A DNA stretch of 64,000 nt from Aliiroseovarius salicola (GTDB lineage: Bacteria; Pseudomonadota; Alphaproteobacteria; Rhodobacterales; Rhodobacteraceae), in NCBI RefSeq assembly GCF_027891095.1, contig NZ_JAQIIO010000003.1, positions 310,001 through 374,000 on the forward strand, in the 5' to 3' direction. Shown here piece by piece: positions 36,367 through 44,601 of this stretch (position 1 is the first letter of the stretch; the number at the start of each line of letters is the position of its first letter). The translations under genes and the position numbers were made by a program. The notes beneath the pieces are model-generated. The model was not told where the DNA came from and did not search any database. It was given only the letters and a program-made list of their open reading frames with translations.

Positions 36367-37401
36367 TTACAGCGCGCGGGCCTGAGCGAAGGACAGAAGA
36401 CGTTTGCTGTCTTCGTCCCACAGATGCAGACGGGCGTTGGCAAAGCTTTCGCGGATCGTCATCGTGTGGGTCGCGTCCGTCAGCTCTGCGTGATCGCGCA
36501 GCACTTCGGTCAGACGGTAAAACGGGATCCGGCTGTATAGGTGGTGCACATGGTGGATGCCGATATTGGCGCTGAACCATTGCAGCACTTTCGGCAGGCG
36601 ATAGTAGGAAGAGCCATGAAGCGCCGCTTCATGCAGGTTCCAGTCATCATGTGCGTCCCACTGGGTGGTTTCAAACTGATGCTGGACGTAAAACAGCCAG
36701 ACTCCAGCGGTTGCAGCAACCAGAGTGCAGGGCAGGAAAATCAGCAAAAGCGGCATCAACCCACCAAACCAGTAGATCGCAAAGAGAGCGGCGATGATGG
36801 CCAGATTGGTCAGCATTGCACTGATCCAGTATCGGGTGCTGTTCATCAGTCCCAGGGGTATGCGGTTTTGCAGATAAAAGAGATAGCTCGGCCCGAAACC
36901 AAAAAGGGTAATCGGATGGCGGTACAGGCGGTAATGCAACTGGCCCCAACGCGACAGGGATTGGTACTCGGCCACCGTCAGCGTGTGAATGTCACCCATG
37001 CCCCGCTTGTCCAGATTGCCGGCGGTTGAATGGTGCACCGAATGGGTGCGGCGCCAGACGTCATAGGGGGTCAGGGTCAGAACGCCGAGCACCCGGCCCA
37101 CCCAGTCGCTCACATGGCGGTTTTTGAAAAACGCCCCATGTCCGCAATCGTGCTGGATGGCAAAGAGGCGAAGCAGGAAGGCTGCATTGACCAGCGAAAT
37201 CGCAAAAGCCAGAATATAGCTGATCGATATGACCCACCACGCCAGTGCCCAAAGGGCCAGAAAGGGCAGGGCGCTTACCGCCAGTTCGAAGCTGCTGCGC
37301 ATACTGCTCGGATCGCGATATTTTGCCAGTGTCGAGACCCATTCACGGGCCGAACGTGTGCTGGAGTGATCTTGGGTCGGTGCGGATTCTGCTGCTGCCA
37401 T
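36367..37401 (-). CDS. Membrane fatty acid desaturase
   Basis: 344 residues from ATG 37401; the open frame extends to 37557 but the extra part has no family features. Four or so membrane helices and the three di-iron histidine boxes: HDCGH (84-88), HSVHH (120-124) and HHVHH (283-287). This is the acyl-lipid/acyl-CoA desaturase family (PF00487). HDCGHGAFF and NIGIHHVHHLYSRIP resemble delta-12-like enzymes, but regiochemistry cannot be assigned. Single gene, convergent with the methyltransferase gene. Confidence 0.92.
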   Translation of the reverse strand: MAAAESAPTQDHSSTRSAREWVSTLAKYRDPSSMRSSFELAVSALPFLALWALAWWVISISYILAFAISLVNAAFLLRLFAIQHDCGHGAFFKNRHVSDWVGRVLGVLTLTPYDVWRRTHSVHHSTAGNLDKRGMGDIHTLTVAEYQSLSRWGQLHYRLYRHPITLFGFGPSYLFYLQNRIPLGLMNSTRYWISAMLTNLAIIAALFAIYWFGGLMPLLLIFLPCTLVAATAGVWLFYVQHQFETTQWDAHDDWNLHEAALHGSSYYRLPKVLQWFSANIGIHHVHHLYSRIPFYRLTEVLRDHAELTDATHTMTIRESFANARLHLWDEDSKRLLSFAQARAL

Positions 37402-37635
37402 AGGTCTGCCATATCTAGGGATCGTGCAAATCGGATAGACTATCCGCAGCACTAAGCAAGAAAATTGCGATGTAACGGGTGAAAAAAATATCAGCGACCC
37501 CTGAAACACAACCGGACGTGGTTGTTTCAAGAGCTGTTTTGACTGTCGTCGCACCATGACATTTGGGTTCGATCGGGTTCCGGGCGGATTGCTAAGGTTT
37601 CGACAGCGGGTGAATCACCTGATTGCCGTCCGAAA

Positions 37636-37674
37636 CTTCGCTTGTGCAGCAAATGAATTGCTGCACAAGCGAAG
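37636..37674. repeat. 17-bp perfect inverted repeat
   Basis: Arms CTTCGCTTGTGCAGCAA (37636-37652) and its reverse complement (37658-37674) with a 5-bp loop ATGAA. No T run on either side, so it is not a standard terminator. Confidence 0.9.
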
Positions 37675-37766
37675 GAAATAAACCGCCATTTCGGAATACA
37701 ACCGCATCCCATTTCGACGAATTCGGCGGGGATTATGTCGGATTCCATCCTATATGAAAATCTCGT

Positions 37767-37816
37767 CCCAGATATTGAAGGTGCAGACAAAAAGGTCGCA
37801 CCCCAGATATTCAAGG
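37767..37816. repeat. Direct repeat CCCAGATATTSAAGG before fhs
   Basis: Two copies (37767-37781 and 37802-37816), one mismatch, starts 35 bp apart. The second copy contains the fhs ribosome binding site AAGGGA. Confidence 0.75.
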
Positions 37817-37825
37817 GAACCAGCC

Positions 37826-39502
37826 ATGAGCTACAAAACCGACATCGAAATTGCCCGCGAGGCAAAAAAACGCCCGATCAGAGAAATCGGCGAGAAGATT
37901 GGCATCGCTTACGAGCACCTGATGCCTTACGGCCACGACAAGGCAAAGGTCAGCCAGGAATTCATCAACTCGGTGAAAGACCGCGAAGACGGCAAGCTGA
38001 TCTTGGTGACTGCGATCAACCCGACCCCGGCGGGTGAAGGTAAGACCACCACCACTGTAGGTCTGGGCGACGGCCTGAACCGCATCGGCAAGAACGCGAT
38101 GATCTGTATCCGCGAAGCCTCGCTCGGGCCGAACTTCGGCATGAAGGGTGGTGCTGCTGGTGGCGGTTACGCCCAGGTTGTTCCGATGGAAGAGATGAAC
38201 CTGCACTTCACCGGTGACTTCCACGCCATCACTTCGGCTCACTCGCTTCTGTCTGCGATGATCGACAACCACATCTATTGGGGCAACTCGCTGGATATCG
38301 ACGAACGTCGCGTGGCTTGGCGTCGTGTGGTCGACATGAACGACCGCGCCCTGCGTGACATCGTTGTGTCGCTGGGTGGCGTATCGAACGGCTTCCCGCG
38401 TCAGGGCGGCTTTGACATCACCGTGGCCTCGGAAGTCATGGCGATCCTGTGTCTGGCCAACGATCTGGAAGACCTGCAGAAGCGTCTGGGCGACATCATC
38501 GTGGCTTACACCCGCGAGCGCACCCCGATCTACTGCCGTGACATCGGTGCTGATGGTGCGATGACCGTTCTGCTCAAGGACGCGATGCAGCCGAACCTGG
38601 TGCAGACGCTGGAAAACAACCCGGCCTTCGTACATGGCGGCCCGTTCGCCAACATCGCCCACGGTTGTAACTCGGTGATCGCCACCAAGACCGCGCTGAA
38701 GTTGACCGACTATGTCGTGACCGAAGCCGGCTTTGGTGCTGACCTTGGTGCCGAAAAGTTCATGAACATCAAGTGCCGCAAGGCAGGCCTGGCCCCGTCG
38801 GTTGTGGTTCTGGTTGCCACCGTGCGTGCGATGAAGATGAACGGCGGCGTGGCCAAGGCTGATCTCGGTGCCGAAAACGTCGAAGCCGTTCAGAACGGGT
38901 GCGCCAACCTTGGCCGTCACATCGAGAACCTCAAGTCGTTCGGTGTTCCTGTTGTGGTTGCCATCAACCACTTCGTCACCGACACCGATGCCGAAGTTCA
39001 GGCCGTGAAGGATTACGTTGAGGGCCACGGTTCCGAAGCGATCCTGTCGCGTCACTGGGAACTGGGTTCGGAAGGTTCGGAAGAGCTGGCCAAACGCGTT
39101 GCAGAAATTGCCGATGCAGATGTTGCCGCTTTCGCTCCGATCTACCCGGATGACATGTCGCTCTTTGACAAGATCGACACCGTTGCCAAGCGCATCTACC
39201 GCGCGGACGAAGTTCTGGCTGACGCCAAGGTGCGCAAGCAGCTGAAAGATTGGGAAGATGCCGGTTATGGCAACCTGCCGGTCTGCATGGCGAAAACCCA
39301 GTACAGCTTCTCGACCGACCCGAACCTGCGTGGCGCGCCCACCGGCCACTCGGTTCCGATCCGCGAAGTGCGCCTGTCGGCAGGTGCTGGTTTCATCGTG
39401 GTTGTCTGCGGTGACATCATGACCATGCCGGGCTTGCCACGCAATCCTGCGGCGATGACCATCGGTCTGAACGCCGAAGGCGAAATCGAAGGTCTCTTCT
39501 AA
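37826..39502 (+). CDS. fhs: Formate-tetrahydrofolate ligase
   Basis: 558 residues. Makes 10-formyl-THF from formate, THF and ATP. Contains [19 protein letters not shown] (P-loop, about 66-84), [29 protein letters not shown] and PGLPRNPAA near the end. The ATG at 37826 has AAGGGA upstream; an earlier in-frame ATG at 37754 would translate the direct-repeat leader. Followed by two folD genes, giving a complete formate to methylene-THF interconversion pathway. Confidence 0.97.
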   Translation: MSYKTDIEIAREAKKRPIREIGEKIGIAYEHLMPYGHDKAKVSQEFINSVKDREDGKLILVTAINPTPAGEGKTTTTVGLGDGLNRIGKNAMICIREASLGPNFGMKGGAAGGGYAQVVPMEEMNLHFTGDFHAITSAHSLLSAMIDNHIYWGNSLDIDERRVAWRRVVDMNDRALRDIVVSLGGVSNGFPRQGGFDITVASEVMAILCLANDLEDLQKRLGDIIVAYTRERTPIYCRDIGADGAMTVLLKDAMQPNLVQTLENNPAFVHGGPFANIAHGCNSVIATKTALKLTDYVVTEAGFGADLGAEKFMNIKCRKAGLAPSVVVLVATVRAMKMNGGVAKADLGAENVEAVQNGCANLGRHIENLKSFGVPVVVAINHFVTDTDAEVQAVKDYVEGHGSEAILSRHWELGSEGSEELAKRVAEIADADVAAFAPIYPDDMSLFDKIDTVAKRIYRADEVLADAKVRKQLKDWEDAGYGNLPVCMAKTQYSFSTDPNLRGAPTGHSVPIREVRLSAGAGFIVVVCGDIMTMPGLPRNPAAMTIGLNAEGEIEGLF

Positions 39503-39513
39503 GAGACTTGACC

Positions 39514-39535
39514 AAGGGGGGCGACAGCCCCCCTT
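39514..39535 (+). terminator. Hairpin between fhs and folD
   Basis: Perfect 9-bp stem AAGGGGGGC / GCCCCCCTT with a GACA loop, 11 bp behind the fhs stop, without a clear T run. Terminator or attenuator. Confidence 0.65.
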
Positions 39536-39550
39536 ACGCTTTCTAAAGAC

Positions 39551-39579
39551 TGTCTGAGCGATTCGTACGCCTTCAGACA
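39551..39579 (+). promoter_or_regulatory. Leader hairpin abutting the folD ribosome binding site
   Basis: TGTCTGA / TCAGACA (39551-39557, 39573-39579) with an inner GCG / CGC pair. The 3' arm ends right before AAGGA, the ribosome binding site of the first folD, so folding could affect translation. A folate-sensing role is only a possibility. Confidence 0.4.
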
Positions 39580-39593
39580 AAGGACCAAAATAC

Positions 39594-40475
39594 ATGAGCG
39601 CAACAATCATCGACGGCAAGGCAATTGCCGCAAACATCCGCGAAGACGTGGCCCAGCAGGCCGCCAAGCTGGCCGAGAAGGGCTGGCAACCGAAACTGGT
39701 GTCGCTCTCGGTGGGCGACGTGGCTGCCGCAGAACTTTATGTGCGCAACCAGCAGCGCACCGCCGAAAGCGCAGGCGTCGAGTTTGAGGCCCGCAACTAC
39801 CCAGCTGAGACTTCGCTCGAACAGCTGACAGGGATCATTCAGGGCCTGAACGCTGACCCGCGTGTGAACGGCATCATCATCCAGCGCCCGCTGCCTGACC
39901 ACATCCCGGTCAAGACCTTCCAGAAGCTGGTGCACCCGCTGAAAGACGTCGAGGGCATGCATCCGGCCTCAATCGGTAATATCGTTTATAACGATCTGGC
40001 ACTTGGCCCCTGTACTGCCGTGGCCGCCGTGGAAATCCTGAAAACCCTGCCGATTGATATCGAAGGTTTGAATGTGACCGTGATCGGCCACTCGGAAATC
40101 GTCGGCAAGCCGATCGCCTTCCTTTTGATGGGGCTGGGCGCCACCGTGACCGTCTGCCACCACATGACCCGCTCGGTTGCCATGCACTCGCGCGCCGCAG
40201 ATGCTGTGTTTGTGGCCGTAGGCAAGCCGGGTCTTGTGACCGGCGAGATGCTGAAGCCGGGTTGCGCGGTGATCGATATCGGTATCAACCGGGTCGATGG
40301 AAAAACCGTTGGCGATGCGGATTACGACAGCTGCAAGGATGTGGCTGGCTGGATCACCCCTGTGCCGGGTGGCGTTGGGCCAGTGACCGTTGCCATGCTC
40401 ATGTCCAACGCGGTACATGCCACCGAAATGCAAATGAACCACTATCGGGACGCCTTCGCGCGCACCGATTTCTGA
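39594..40475 (+). CDS. FolD-like protein with altered active site
   Basis: 293 residues, clearly of the methylene-THF dehydrogenase/cyclohydrolase fold ([52 protein letters not shown]). The family motif YVxxKxK is YVRNQQR here, so the catalytic Lys is Gln53, and the KDVDG aspartate is Glu120; the conserved PCTPxG is PCTAVA. The matching residues in the neighbouring copy are intact. In the human enzyme this Lys is needed for cyclohydrolase activity, so this paralogue is likely dehydrogenase-only or has another role. Middle gene of fhs-folD-folD. Confidence 0.9.
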   Translation: MSATIIDGKAIAANIREDVAQQAAKLAEKGWQPKLVSLSVGDVAAAELYVRNQQRTAESAGVEFEARNYPAETSLEQLTGIIQGLNADPRVNGIIIQRPLPDHIPVKTFQKLVHPLKDVEGMHPASIGNIVYNDLALGPCTAVAAVEILKTLPIDIEGLNVTVIGHSEIVGKPIAFLLMGLGATVTVCHHMTRSVAMHSRAADAVFVAVGKPGLVTGEMLKPGCAVIDIGINRVDGKTVGDADYDSCKDVAGWITPVPGGVGPVTVAMLMSNAVHATEMQMNHYRDAFARTDF

Positions 40476-40497
40476 GACTGACTAAGGGAGAGCAGGA

Positions 40498-41400
40498 ATG
40501 ACCGCTCAGATCATCGACGGCAAGGCCTTTGCGGCTGGCGTTCGTGAAAAAGTCGCCGCCCATGTGGCGCGCCTGAAAGAAGAAAATGACATCACCCCAG
40601 GTCTGGCGGTGGTGCTGGTGGGCGAAGATCCCGCATCTCAGGTCTACGTGCGCTCGAAAGGCAAGCAGACCGTTGAATGCGGCATGAACTCCTATGAGCA
40701 CAAGCTCGACGTGGACACCTCGGAAGAGGATCTGCTGGCGCTGATCGCCAAGTTGAACAACGACCCTGCCGTACATGGGATCCTGGTGCAGCTGCCGCTG
40801 CCGGGTCACCTGAACGAAGATCTGGTGATCAACTCGATCGACCCGGCCAAGGACGTGGACGGGTTCCACATCTCGAATGTGGGCCTTCTGGGCACTGGTC
40901 AGAAGTCGATGGTGCCCTGCACCCCGCTGGGCTGCCTGATGATGCTGCGCGACCACCACGGGTCGCTGTCCGGTCTGAACGCGGTTGTGATCGGCCGTTC
41001 GAACATCGTGGGCAAGCCGATGGCACAGCTTTTGCTGGGTGACAGCTGTACCGTGACCATCGCGCATTCGCGCACCAAGGACCTGCCCGAGGTTGTCCGG
41101 CGCGCAGACATCGTTGTTGCCGCCGTAGGCCGCCCGGAAATGGTGCCCGGTGACTGGATCCGCGAAGGCGCGACCGTAATCGATGTGGGCATCAACCGCA
41201 TCCCGGCACCTGAAAAAGGCGAAGGCAAAATGAAGCTGGTTGGCGACGTGGATTTCGAAAGCGCCTCCAAAGTGGCCGGTGCCATCACGCCGGTTCCCGG
41301 TGGTGTTGGCCCAATGACCATCGCCTGCCTGCTGGCCAACACCCTGACCGCCTGCTGCCGCGCAAATGGACTGGCTGAGCCGGAAGGTCTGACAGCTTAA
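40498..41400 (+). CDS. folD: Methylene-THF dehydrogenase/cyclohydrolase
   Basis: 300 residues. Bifunctional enzyme interconverting methylene-, methenyl- and 10-formyl-THF. Active-site residues intact: Tyr50 and Lys54 in YVRSKGK, Gln98 in LVQLPLP, Asp121 in [18 protein letters not shown], and the NADP site [32 protein letters not shown]. Starts 22 bp after the altered paralogue, with GGGAGAGCAGG before the ATG, so the two are an operon with fhs. Confidence 0.97.
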   Translation: MTAQIIDGKAFAAGVREKVAAHVARLKEENDITPGLAVVLVGEDPASQVYVRSKGKQTVECGMNSYEHKLDVDTSEEDLLALIAKLNNDPAVHGILVQLPLPGHLNEDLVINSIDPAKDVDGFHISNVGLLGTGQKSMVPCTPLGCLMMLRDHHGSLSGLNAVVIGRSNIVGKPMAQLLLGDSCTVTIAHSRTKDLPEVVRRADIVVAAVGRPEMVPGDWIREGATVIDVGINRIPAPEKGEGKMKLVGDVDFESASKVAGAITPVPGGVGPMTIACLLANTLTACCRANGLAEPEGLTA

Positions 41401-41422
41401 GCTCAGGGCATAAGAGAATTGA

Positions 41423-41457
41423 GGCGGCGTCAGGGGAGCTTGGCGCCGTTTAGTTTT
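41423..41457 (+). terminator. Terminator after folD
   Basis: Stem GGCGGCG / CGCCGTT (41423-41429, 41444-41450, two G-T pairs) followed by TAGTTTT. Confidence 0.65.
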
Positions 41458-41574
41458 GGGGAGAGGCTGGCCTTCCAGCCAATACAGATCGCAAGGTAAA
41501 TGAATGCAATTTCAACAGATTGAGACTCCTGCTATGTTGCAGCAATAACCAACTAAAAAATCATCAGAGGAACC

Positions 41575-42477
41575 ATGAAGAACGTTATCCTGACTAAATC
41601 CCCCAGCGCAGGAGGAGCAGTTCGTCAACTCTTTCGAAAAATTAGACCAGATTGGCAAACGCGTGTGTTCGCAACCACTGATGATTATTCACATGGACCT
41701 TTGCCAACACATGGGGCGAGCTGTGACTTTTTTTTGGAACGGCAAGCGTTCTGGAAATCACTTGAATCGTACAATATGGATGCCGTTTATCAGTTTGACC
41801 TAAGTGATGAGTACACCGCTTTAGTCAAAGAAATTCAAATTGCGGAACACGCTAAAATATGGTTCACGAACACTGTGCAAGAGGTATTCTATGTAGTGGT
41901 GCTTTTGCACTTGCTGAGACTTGGTGGAATTGAGACCTCTGATGTCTTGATAAGAGATCTGTCGGGGTCGCAGGTGAGATGGGGCCTTGGCTCCGTACGG
42001 GCCGAAGAGCTCGAGGCCATGTATAAATCTAGCGAAGCTGTGCCGATTGATACGAAGCTTTTCAGTGACGCATGGAATGCGATCTCGCATGGAACTGGGG
42101 AAGCCATCAGCAGGTTCATAGGAGAACTTGACGCTTCCACACCCATGGCCAAAGCGCTTTCCGCATACCTTCTTCGGTTCCCGGAATTCAATAGTGGGCT
42201 AGGATCAATCGAGCGTGCTTTGCTTGGGTCTGGCACCACTGAAATGAAAAAGTCTGCCTTTACCGTTGGGACCGCTATGACTTTGGGTGGGTCAGAGAGT
42301 GATGTGATTGGTGACTGGATTCTATTTAGTAGGCTGGTCGAGCTGTCTAACGTGACCGTAGATCCTTGGTTCGAGATCGAAGGCGATCCTCACCATATGA
42401 GAAGTTGTTCAGCGCAAATAACCGAAAGCGGCAAGGAAGCACGCGTCCGGTATTCCGTGCAGGTTCTTGGGTTGTGA
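41575..42477 (+). CDS. DUF1835-like protein, probable acquired gene
   Basis: 300 residues, soluble. The N-terminal part (DDYSHGPLP at about 37-45, FWKSLESYN, then IWFTNTVQEVFYVVVLLHLL) matches the pattern of DUF1835 proteins, with a DUF3658-like C-terminal half. Function unknown. Codon use and base composition are visibly more AT-rich than in the neighbours (AAA, ATA, TCT, AGA codons), and the gene is a single insert between the folate block and the enoyl-CoA hydratase gene, so horizontal transfer is likely. Ribosome binding site AGAGGAA. Confidence 0.75.
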   Translation: MKNVILTKSPSAGGAVRQLFRKIRPDWQTRVFATTDDYSHGPLPTHGASCDFFLERQAFWKSLESYNMDAVYQFDLSDEYTALVKEIQIAEHAKIWFTNTVQEVFYVVVLLHLLRLGGIETSDVLIRDLSGSQVRWGLGSVRAEELEAMYKSSEAVPIDTKLFSDAWNAISHGTGEAISRFIGELDASTPMAKALSAYLLRFPEFNSGLGSIERALLGSGTTEMKKSAFTVGTAMTLGGSESDVIGDWILFSRLVELSNVTVDPWFEIEGDPHHMRSCSAQITESGKEARVRYSVQVLGL

Positions 42478-42524
42478 CGAGCATTGCTCATCGTGACTGG
42501 TGATTGTTTGGCAACAAACGTCCC

Positions 42525-43328
42525 TCAATCCCTAAACTTCGCTGCCCGTTTCTGCATCCCGGCCATCACCGCTTCCATTTGATTGGGTTGTCCGATCAGT
42601 CCTTCTTGTGCTTTGCTTTCGGCCAGAAGTGTGTCGAGCCAGCTTGTGGTTTCAGTGTCAGAAATCAATTTCTTGGCGGTGCGCACCGCGTCAGGTGATT
42701 GGGCGCCTATTGTGCCCGCCAGTTCCTGCGCGCGCGCCAGTGGGTCTTCACTGATCTCGGTCACAAACCCGTAGCGCTCGGCGGCGTCGGTTTCAAAAAT
42801 CTCCGCTGTATAGGTCAGCTTGCGGATGACATCTCCACGGGCAAGGCGGCGCATCAGGACCAGACCGCCCATGTCTGGCACCAGCCCCCAGCGGCCTTCC
42901 ATGATCGAAAACCGTGTGCTCGGTGCTGCAATGCGGAGGTCTGCGCCGAGCATCAGTTGGAATCCGCCACCAAGGGCATGGCCCTGCACGGCGGCAATAA
43001 CCGGCTGTGGAAGCTCTGCCCAGACCATCGCTACCGCCTGAAAGAGGTTCGACACGCCGTGAGAGCGTTCCATGATCCCGCCGCCCTGCATGGCGACCTG
43101 CGCGATCTTGGGCATAGCCGCGAGATCCAGCCCCGCGCAGAAGGCATCGCCTTCCCCTGCCAGAACCACGGCGCGAATGTCTTTGCGCTCTGCCAGAGCC
43201 TCTCCGGCGGCCACAATGGCCTGTATCATCTCCAGATCCAGCGCATTGCGCTTGTCCGGGCGTGACAGGGTGACGGTGGCGACCTGATTGTCTTCGGTAA
43301 TGGTGACGCGTTGGGTGGTCTGTGTCAT
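42525..43328 (-). CDS. Crotonase / enoyl-CoA hydratase family protein
   Basis: 267 residues. Crotonase fold: VTLSRPDKRNALDLEM, an oxyanion-hole motif GDAFCAGLDLAAM at about 60-72 and PQPVIAAVQGHALGGGFQLML with the second oxyanion glycine. FSIMEGRWGLVPDMGG carries the position of the catalytic Glu. Substrate is unknown. Start at 43328 has CAGGAC upstream. It lies 69 bp after a thioesterase gene on the same strand, suggesting a small acyl-CoA operon. Confidence 0.93.
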   Translation of the reverse strand: MTQTTQRVTITEDNQVATVTLSRPDKRNALDLEMIQAIVAAGEALAERKDIRAVVLAGEGDAFCAGLDLAAMPKIAQVAMQGGGIMERSHGVSNLFQAVAMVWAELPQPVIAAVQGHALGGGFQLMLGADLRIAAPSTRFSIMEGRWGLVPDMGGLVLMRRLARGDVIRKLTYTAEIFETDAAERYGFVTEISEDPLARAQELAGTIGAQSPDAVRTAKKLISDTETTSWLDTLLAESKAQEGLIGQPNQMEAVMAGMQKRAAKFRD

Positions 43329-43396
43329 GTGGGGTCCTGCCTGTTTTCGGAAAGGGCTGTGCGGAGTGTCCTGCAGTTTTGCATTCAGTGAAAGGA

Positions 43397-43831
43397 TCAC
43401 GTTGCGGTAGGCTTGGGCTTCACCGGAACCATCGTGCCCAATAAAACGGCGATCAGACGGTTTTCCCCAGCGTCTTTGGCGAATACCTTAGCCTCGACTG
43501 TGATCAATCGACGCCCTGCGCGCAGAACAGTTCCTTCGGCAATCAACCGATACCCTTTGGCGGGTGAGACGAGGCTGATCTTGATTTCGGCTGTCAAAAC
43601 CTCATGGCCCGGTTCCATCACGCTCATGGCGGCATAGCCCGCAGCAGTATCGCCAAGGCCGAATGTCAGGGCGGCATGGCCAAAGCCATGCTGCTGCTGG
43701 TTTCCGTCCAGGATGGGGGCAGAGATACGGCAGGTGCCCGGGGTCAAATCGTCAAGTGAAGCACCAAATGTTGTCATCATGCTCTGATGATCGAAACTCT
43801 CTCGGATCTGGTTTTCCTGTTCCGGCGTCAT
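43397..43831 (-). CDS. PaaI-type hot-dog thioesterase
   Basis: 144 residues. Hot-dog fold of the PaaI family: QQHGFGHAALTFGLGDTAAGYAAMS includes the catalytic HG/GD positions, followed by LTAEIKISLVSPAKG. Probably hydrolyses acyl-CoA. AGGAGG precedes the ATG. Upstream partner of the enoyl-CoA hydratase gene. Confidence 0.93.
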   Translation of the reverse strand: MTPEQENQIRESFDHQSMMTTFGASLDDLTPGTCRISAPILDGNQQQHGFGHAALTFGLGDTAAGYAAMSVMEPGHEVLTAEIKISLVSPAKGYRLIAEGTVLRAGRRLITVEAKVFAKDAGENRLIAVLLGTMVPVKPKPTAT

Positions 43832-43896
43832 GCGAATTGGCCTCCTGTTTTGCGAAGGCTAACACGAAGGGCAATTGCCCAAAGCGGGACGTGGCG

Positions 43897-44601
43897 TCAT
43901 TCGCCAATCGCCCCACGCTGCATCGGTACAGGGTGGGGCGGGACACCCAGCAAAACAGCGAGGGCATTGGGCTGCATCAGATCCGACAAGACCGGGTCAT
44001 CACTGCGCAGCCCGCCGGTATAGGTGCCATAAGCGGGCAGGATGATCCGGTGCCGATCCACCAGCATACAGGGGCGGGAAAACCCGCGCCCTTTCACGGA
44101 AAGTCGCGTTTTGGGATGGTAATGGCCTGAAACCTCGAAGGAACTCTGAGGGTCAGCAATGTGGCGAAACTGGATGGTGTCGATCAGACAGTCAGCTAGA
44201 TGGGTCCCGCCAAACTCTACCGGACCCGGATCGTGATTGCCCTCAATCCAGATCCAGCGCCGCCCGGCCATAAGCCGCGACAGCCATTGCCGCATCTCGC
44301 CATCAAGCTGGTTTGCGGCGGTGAGATCGTCGAAACTGTCCCCCAGACACAGGACACTACGCGCCTTGGTCCGGGCGATGTCGGCCTCAAGGCGCATCAG
44401 CGTGTCACGCGTATCATAGGGTGGGAGCAGATGCCCACCGCGGCGGGCCTGACGTTCAGATTTGCCCAGATGAAGGTCAGAGACGCACAGCAGGTCCTGA
44501 TCCGGCCACCATAACGCCCCGGAGGGCAACAGGGTGAGATCATGATCTGCAAAGCGAAACGCATAACAGTTCAGGGTAGGGGGGGGAGAAGAAACGCTCA
44601 T
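43897..44601 (-). CDS. pdeM: Ligase-associated DNA repair phosphoesterase PdeM
   Basis: 234 residues. Calcineurin-like metallophosphoesterase motifs CVSDLHLGKSE (about 40-50), LGDSFDDL, EGNHDPG and GHYHPKT. This is the phosphoesterase of the bacterial ligase-associated repair cluster. It overlaps the end of the helicase gene (ATGA), so the two are translationally coupled. The partner ATP-dependent ligase and exonuclease genes are not in this window. Confidence 0.93.
   Translation of the reverse strand: MSVSSPPPTLNCYAFRFADHDLTLLPSGALWWPDQDLLCVSDLHLGKSERQARRGGHLLPPYDTRDTLMRLEADIARTKARSVLCLGDSFDDLTAANQLDGEMRQWLSRLMAGRRWIWIEGNHDPGPVEFGGTHLADCLIDTIQFRHIADPQSSFEVSGHYHPKTRLSVKGRGFSRPCMLVDRHRIILPAYGTYTGGLRSDDPVLSDLMQPNALAVLLGVPPHPVPMQRGAIGE

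Larger units (their letters stand above)
37402..37825. other. Intergenic region desaturase / fhs
   Basis: 424 bp between divergent genes. It contains a 17-bp perfect inverted repeat (37636-37674) and a 15-bp direct repeat (37767-37781 and 37802-37816) just before fhs. No gene is supported. It probably holds both promoters and a regulatory leader for the C1 genes. Confidence 0.6.

Noticed and set aside
39503-39593. Known THF riboswitch before folD
   Set aside because: Two hairpins are visible, but I could not match them to a THF or THF-II pattern by eye, so I report only hairpins.
41401-42524. Mobile element carrying the DUF1835-like gene
   Set aside because: No transposase, integrase, terminal inverted repeats or target duplications were found at either side; only composition suggests transfer.
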